Shown here one piece after another: positions 59,062 through 64,000 of a stretch of DNA of 64,000 nucleotides. Within the stretch, counting starts at the first letter, position 1. Each line of letters opens with the position of its first letter. A model generated the notes under the pieces. That model saw nothing but the letters and a program-made list of their open reading frames with translations. It made no database searches and was not told where the DNA came from. Origin of the DNA: Beverwykella pulmonaria (Eukaryota > Ascomycota > Dothideomycetes > Pleosporales > Melanommataceae); NCBI GenBank assembly GCA_001599595.1, contig BCHH01000016.1:74643-138642 (forward strand), read 5' to 3'. Both the position numbers and the translations under genes were made by a program.

Positions 59062-61327
59062 GTCCCGTGAACCCACTTCGACCCTACACAGCCAAATACA
59101 GCCTTTTTTTTTTTTCCAAAAACCAACTACCACACCTCGCTCGGGCCGATGAGATTGTATAGAAACTATTGTTAGATCGCTGCTGCTGCAAAGTCTCCAG
59201 CCTCAACTATTTTGACTCTTACGACACCTACAGTACTATAGCTATTGGCCGGAGCTTCAAGTAAGTCAATCAAGTCAATCAAATCTTCTCTCTTAGTTTG
59301 ATTTGGCTAATAAATCATTATATAAACGCTTGGATTGATTGAATTGCATGTTTGCAAGCAAGCCAATCAAGTCATTCAAGCTAAATTGATTGTTGGCAAC
59401 TCTGTAGGTACCCTCATCATTCCCCGTTCCCATCGTCTCTCTCCACTATCCTTCTTCTTCTACTAGGACTCGCACTTCCTCAGAAAAGACGACAAAATTG
59501 ATCAAGGAAACATGCTCTTCGCTCCCCTATTCTCCCACTGCGACTCGCATTTCCTTAGAAAAGAGAACACAATCAAGAAAATAAAAGGATGAGTAAAGGG
59601 AGCCTGTCAAATTGCTCTCTGCTCACCGAAGGCGCGGTTGTGAGAATTGCCCAGTTATGGAGGCCCGCTAGCCGTCCACAGGGAAAAAGATTTGTCGTTG
59701 TCCACCGATTTGTATACTAGAGCTTTACATAGGTCAACCTACCTAAAGTACTGGTGTAGCAAGGAGAATGAGAGCAAAGGAAGTAATAATAAGTAAGCAA
59801 CGCATGTTGTCGGTTGTGATTGTCTTTGAAAATTTGAGTCTTAAGATTTTAGTTGTTTATTTGTTTGCTGTGGGCTTCGAAATCGGCCTCTGCACCTCCA
59901 CGCGGTGAAGCCTGGGAACCTAGAGCGTTTTTCAAATGCTTTAGAGTCAGCGCAGAGATGTACAATGGGTTGTGGTTGCTTGCAGCGCCAGGAAGTACGC
60001 GCTGATCTAGGTCGAGATAGGCTAGAGCCAATTGCTTGCGTCAACTTCTAAGCGCTCAGGAGCCCAACACCTTCCGTTTGAAACGGACCTTTTAGATCGC
60101 AAACGACCAGCGCGTACTCGCTCCAATCGCTGGGCACTAGGTTGAACGATAACACCCCGAACATCTGGGAAGACTGTTGTTGGCCGAGTGCAAATATAGA
60201 ACCGCGGCTTGGTGATTGGGGATGGAACGTGGACGGCGCACGGGCTTCCCCGACACTCGCTAGCTTCAACACTTCATCGTTCTTTACATCCGACTCCACC
60301 CGAACACTTGTCTTACAATCGGCTACGATAAACAATGGCAGGGGTTCAACCGATCGCCTTTGAGTCGTCTGTCGTCATTTATACTTTTGAGCAGGCACAT
60401 TCCGTCTAGGAGGCAGCTGTTCGAGGAACAGTGTCATTTGTCAAAACCTCCACTATGCCAACATTGTGCATATCACACGAAATGTTACCAGAATATTTTA
60501 CTAGACAAGGTAATTGGTCGATGAACAGCGAGCCATTAAACTCGACGCAGAAGAATTCATTGGCGAACTCATGTTTGAGCCACAGCTCTGAGGTGCTGGC
60601 AAGCCCCATCATCTTTCGGCCACTGTTTGGCGTACCAGTCCTTCAAAATCCTGGCGCCAAACAATTCCGCACCTGTGGTATCCCATCTGAGGCCTCAGAT
60701 AAAGAGTATACATGCACTATCCAGATCTTCCTTAGCATCGAACTAAGTACCTTCTCGAAGCCTTAACGGCTGTGCACCTAATAGCCTGTTAGTGCATTTC
60801 CCTTCCCATTAACCCGATTAATCCGGTTGGCTGAAGGCCAGCTTCAAATCCCAACGATATGGTAAAGGCGCTGCTGCGCCTCATCAACCAATCAGATGCA
60901 CGCGAGTACTGCATGTGGACGAGTCGTTTGCGTTTGCCATGCACGGCAAGAGGCCCTGACGCCTCCGGTTTACCACCCTCAGACGAACCACTATAGCCTC
61001 TATGCGGTTAGTCCTTGGCATGGCAAGTGGACGCTCTTCACTTGGCATGTTGGAATGAGGCGTAAAACATCTGGATCTTGCTTGTTGCGCGTAGCCCTCG
61101 TTCGTGAATGGCGGCCATCAAAAAACCGTTACCTTCTTCGAAGGCTCTGCGAGCGCTTACTGTAACAACACCTTTAGCGCCGATCTATAGCCTCAATTGT
61201 TTATGGAGATCGATCTACGTTGTATCTACAAGAACATCTAAATGCTTAGTGTCTATGCTCAAAATTCGACCAAAAGTTCGCCAGGTTCCTTCAAAATATT
61301 GGCACTCGCGTCCACCTCACAAAGAGC
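59062..61327. other. Gene-poor stretch, 2.3 kb
   Basis: CAATCAAGT-type words recur at 59275-59400. Minus-strand frames at 60335-60048 and 60612-60406 are open but unrecognised. The last 200 bp is the promoter of the DUF3176 gene. Confidence 0.4.
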
Positions 61328-63769
61328 ATGTCTAAGTTTCCTGTCTCCCCGTATTTGTCTGAGAACCCACCCATTCCCATCTACCTTAACCCGAGCTACG
61401 AACAAGAATCATCGCCACCACCTAAACGCATCGACGAAAATATCTGCCCTACCTGCGAAATCAGCTCGAAGGATCAGCCAATTCACTGTGTATCAGTATC
61501 GCCGGCGCCTTCATCGTCTCCGCCATCGTATCGTTCCGTCATCGAGGTGGCGAATCGTCCCTCACCCCGACACTTAGCGGTCACAGTCCTGAATATACAA
61601 ACGCCGCGACGTTGGTCGAAACCGCAACCGCCTCTCCCAGCTCTTCAATTTTATCACGAAAGACGGAATCACGTGCGATTTCGTAGGAATGCTTTCTCCC
61701 CACTTACTCCATCGAGCAGAAGAGATAGTGATGTTGATTGGGATTCGAAGAGCTCGCTGGGGCTGGGTATTCAGGATGCCCCATTCAGGCCCGATAGAAG
61801 TCCTATAACGCCGGGTACAGTAGAAGCGGCGAACGATGATATGTCAGGCGCCTTAGGAGCCGCATCCAACTTTCCTCAACGCATCGAGCAAAAATTGTGG
61901 AAATATAGCACTTCTAGAAACGTCGTAAAGAGGTGGCTACTTGAGATCGTCAGCTGGTCAATCAGTGCTGCGTGCATGGCTGGTATTATAATCATTTTAT
62001 TCGTTTACAAGAACAAGCGCATACCGCATTGGCCTCTTGGTCTTACATTGAACGCCTATATCTCGGTCTTGTCGAAGATTGCATCTGCTGCTCTTCTCCT
62101 GCCTGTATCGGAAGCACTTGGGCAATTGAAATGGAGCTGGTTCAACAAGGGAAACTCTAAAAAAATGTGGGATTTCGAGATCTTCGACAATGCGTCTCGT
62201 GGACCATGGGGATCTCTCCTTCTCATAGTGCGCACTAAAGGAAAGTCGTTAGCAGCACTGGGCGCCGCGGTCACACTCTTTGCGCTCGCTATGGACCCAT
62301 TCTTCCAACAGGTTGTCGAATATCCTGACCAATGGCGCATACAACTAGGGAGCGGCACCATTCCCAGAGCAACAGGCTATTCTCCATATGGAGCTAGGCA
62401 GCAGTATCGTGTCACTGGGCAAACCCTTGTGCTCGACCAGAGTTTGCTCGCTGTTGCTAACCGGTTCTTCTACGGTAATGGAACTGTGCCAATACCGTTT
62501 GGCAAAGGTACGAGAGCCGAAGTTCCTCTATTCTGTCCCAACAGCAATTGTACGTGGCCGCAATACGAGACCCTGGGTATGTGCAGCACGTGCACCCCTG
62601 TCTCCGATCTTCTCGAATTCAAATGTCTCAACACGACGCTCGACTGGATCAAAATTCCCGACATAGATCCTGACACTCAAGATAACAAATTTCCGAATGG
62701 AACCTCATGCGGATACTGGCTCAAAGCAGATGATCCCCTTCTCATGAGTGGATACGATGTCGATCACGGTACTAACCATTCTGGCGAGGTGTTGTTGATG
62801 CGCGCTCAACCTCTTCTCGACGTCGACACCCGAGATCCACTGCCAGGATACTCTGCTAAGCTTAAACCCGTTCGAAACCCGTTAGCGCACGTCGTCATTG
62901 TTTCAGGCGGAGATGTGACGAGGGTTCAACGGAACGAGACACCAATAGCTCATGAATGTATGGTTTCATGGTGCGTCAAAGACATGCTATCAGAATTCTC
63001 GGAGAGAGGCTACACCGAAATCGTCAATCGCACGTTCGTCAATAACACGAGCGGACCTAATCCATGGACGACATTCCCATTTTTCAACAGCGCGGGCGAA
63101 CAAGAAGGCATTGATTATTATTACGGCGAAAACATTACTCTCACAAGTCCAAGCGGTGTTATATATGAAGTCGACAACTTTACCCAGATCCTGACTTTGT
63201 CATTATTCGACGACGTATTCCCCTCAACCTACACAATTGCCAATAGCACTAACGAGGCTGACGCGATGTTGAGGTATAAACAGTACATAGTGAGAAACCC
63301 ATGGATGCGAAACATGACCTACAATCCTTGGATGTTTGCCAACGTCTCGGCCCACATGGACAATATGGCTACCGCCTTCACCAATCTGATACGAGCATCA
63401 GAGGATCATACAGAAATGATCAAAGGCCCAGCTTTCGACAAAGAGAGCATAGTGGATGTCCGATTGGAATGGATGTCACTGCCTCTCAGCTTGCTTGGAC
63501 TGACGTTCTTGTTTTTGGTTGCAACCATCATTCGAAGCTTTATGGAACAGGAGCAGGTCGGTGTATATAAGACATCAGCCATTGCAACACTCCTTTACGG
63601 TTTACCGGAGGGCATGCAGAGGACGATCGCAGAATCAAATGTGGAGAAAACACCGCGAACCAACGCGAAGGAGACTAAAGTAAAATGGGTGCCACAAGGA
63701 GGATGGAGGTTTTCAGGTTACACTCTCTCACCGAGCTCTACCAAGTCTCGTCATACGGAATGGAAATGA
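61328..63769 (+). CDS. DUF3176 family membrane protein
   Basis: Single exon of 813 aa from ATG 61328. A Pro/Ser-rich cytoplasmic leader of about 200 residues is followed by membrane segments near 207-227 (VSWSISAACMAGIIIILFVY), 242-262 and 308-325, a large loop (about 330-715) with many N-glycosylation sequons and Cys pairs (CPNSNCTW, CSTC), and a last segment at about 718-738 (LPLSLLGLTFLFLVATIIRSF). The blocks W-L-EI-SW, KW-WF and G-LLLI match the fungus-specific DUF3176 family, which has no known function. Related proteins are numerous in Pezizomycotina. Confidence 0.9.
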   Translation: MSKFPVSPYLSENPPIPIYLNPSYEQESSPPPKRIDENICPTCEISSKDQPIHCVSVSPAPSSSPPSYRSVIEVANRPSPRHLAVTVLNIQTPRRWSKPQPPLPALQFYHERRNHVRFRRNAFSPLTPSSRRDSDVDWDSKSSLGLGIQDAPFRPDRSPITPGTVEAANDDMSGALGAASNFPQRIEQKLWKYSTSRNVVKRWLLEIVSWSISAACMAGIIIILFVYKNKRIPHWPLGLTLNAYISVLSKIASAALLLPVSEALGQLKWSWFNKGNSKKMWDFEIFDNASRGPWGSLLLIVRTKGKSLAALGAAVTLFALAMDPFFQQVVEYPDQWRIQLGSGTIPRATGYSPYGARQQYRVTGQTLVLDQSLLAVANRFFYGNGTVPIPFGKGTRAEVPLFCPNSNCTWPQYETLGMCSTCTPVSDLLEFKCLNTTLDWIKIPDIDPDTQDNKFPNGTSCGYWLKADDPLLMSGYDVDHGTNHSGEVLLMRAQPLLDVDTRDPLPGYSAKLKPVRNPLAHVVIVSGGDVTRVQRNETPIAHECMVSWCVKDMLSEFSERGYTEIVNRTFVNNTSGPNPWTTFPFFNSAGEQEGIDYYYGENITLTSPSGVIYEVDNFTQILTLSLFDDVFPSTYTIANSTNEADAMLRYKQYIVRNPWMRNMTYNPWMFANVSAHMDNMATAFTNLIRASEDHTEMIKGPAFDKESIVDVRLEWMSLPLSLLGLTFLFLVATIIRSFMEQEQVGVYKTSAIATLLYGLPEGMQRTIAESNVEKTPRTNAKETKVKWVPQGGWRFSGYTLSPSSTKSRHTEWK

Positions 63770-64000
63770 GCACTGCACGCGCGATCTGGCGGACTTCTTG
63801 CCTCCATTCCCTGTATTTTAGCGACTTACGGCTGCTGCATTATTCTCTTTTGTCAAAAAATTAGGTAGTAATAGATAATGGTATTTCAGACGCCATCGTC
63901 GACCTGCATTTACACAACATACTCTCTCATCGCATTCTTCTTGCCCTTCGTGAAAATGACCAAAATACATCTCGCTTACTCCATCTCTATGCGTTTCAAC
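63770..64000. other. 3' sequence of DUF3176 gene
   Basis: No further gene is visible before the window ends. Confidence 0.5.

Overview
The window is nuclear DNA from a filamentous ascomycete (Pezizomycotina). The genes are interrupted by short (46-76 nt) GT-AG introns with CTAAC/CTAAT-type branch sites, and the families are typical of such fungi: a SidD/NPS6-type siderophore synthetase, DUF3176, a CorA-like GMN protein and an ascomycete multicopper oxidase. The left 6 kb carries mutated repeats whose stop codons fall mainly where Gln or Trp codons are expected, which points to repeat-induced point mutation (RIP). A class such as Leotiomycetes is possible, but I cannot prove it from sequence alone.

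Layout. 1-5.5 kb is a transposon graveyard: a RIP-damaged copy of a centromeric-type histone H3 gene, a Ty1/copia RNase H relic with an LTR-like tail, a small DUF6623-like gene, and a hAT-type element with 8-bp target duplications nested inside a PIF/Harbinger-type element with TTA duplications. 7-10 kb holds an F-box-like gene and a secreted protein built from two kinds of tandem repeat.

11.8-30.6 kb is a hydroxamate siderophore cluster: acyl-CoA ligase (SidI-like), N5-acyltransferase (SidF-like, ending in the peroxisomal signal AKL), a divergent ornithine N5-monooxygenase homologue (SidA-like), a full-length ABC transporter and an NRPS (SidD/NPS6-like). The expected logic is hydroxylation of ornithine, activation and transfer of an acyl group in the peroxisome, assembly by the NRPS, and export or vacuolar transport. 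Nine perfect copies of the iron-GATA factor motif ATCWGATAA sit upstream of the ligase, transporter and NRPS genes. Two features are unusual. The SidA homologue lacks the substrate-binding Lys and other core motifs. The NRPS has two nearly identical carrier domains in tandem where SidD/NPS6 relatives have a degenerate adenylation domain.

31.7-64 kb holds ordinary accessory genes: a secreted carboxylesterase, an SDR with a 36-nt exon, an ABM-domain protein, a 247-bp hairpin MITE, an acidic protein with repeated LVRWVSR motifs and an apparent homopolymer frameshift, a secreted SGNH hydrolase divergent from a secreted protein of unknown function, a CorA-like transporter, an alcohol dehydrogenase, a multicopper oxidase and a DUF3176 membrane protein. 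Long gene-poor stretches separate the last ones. No convincing tRNA, rRNA or CRISPR was seen.
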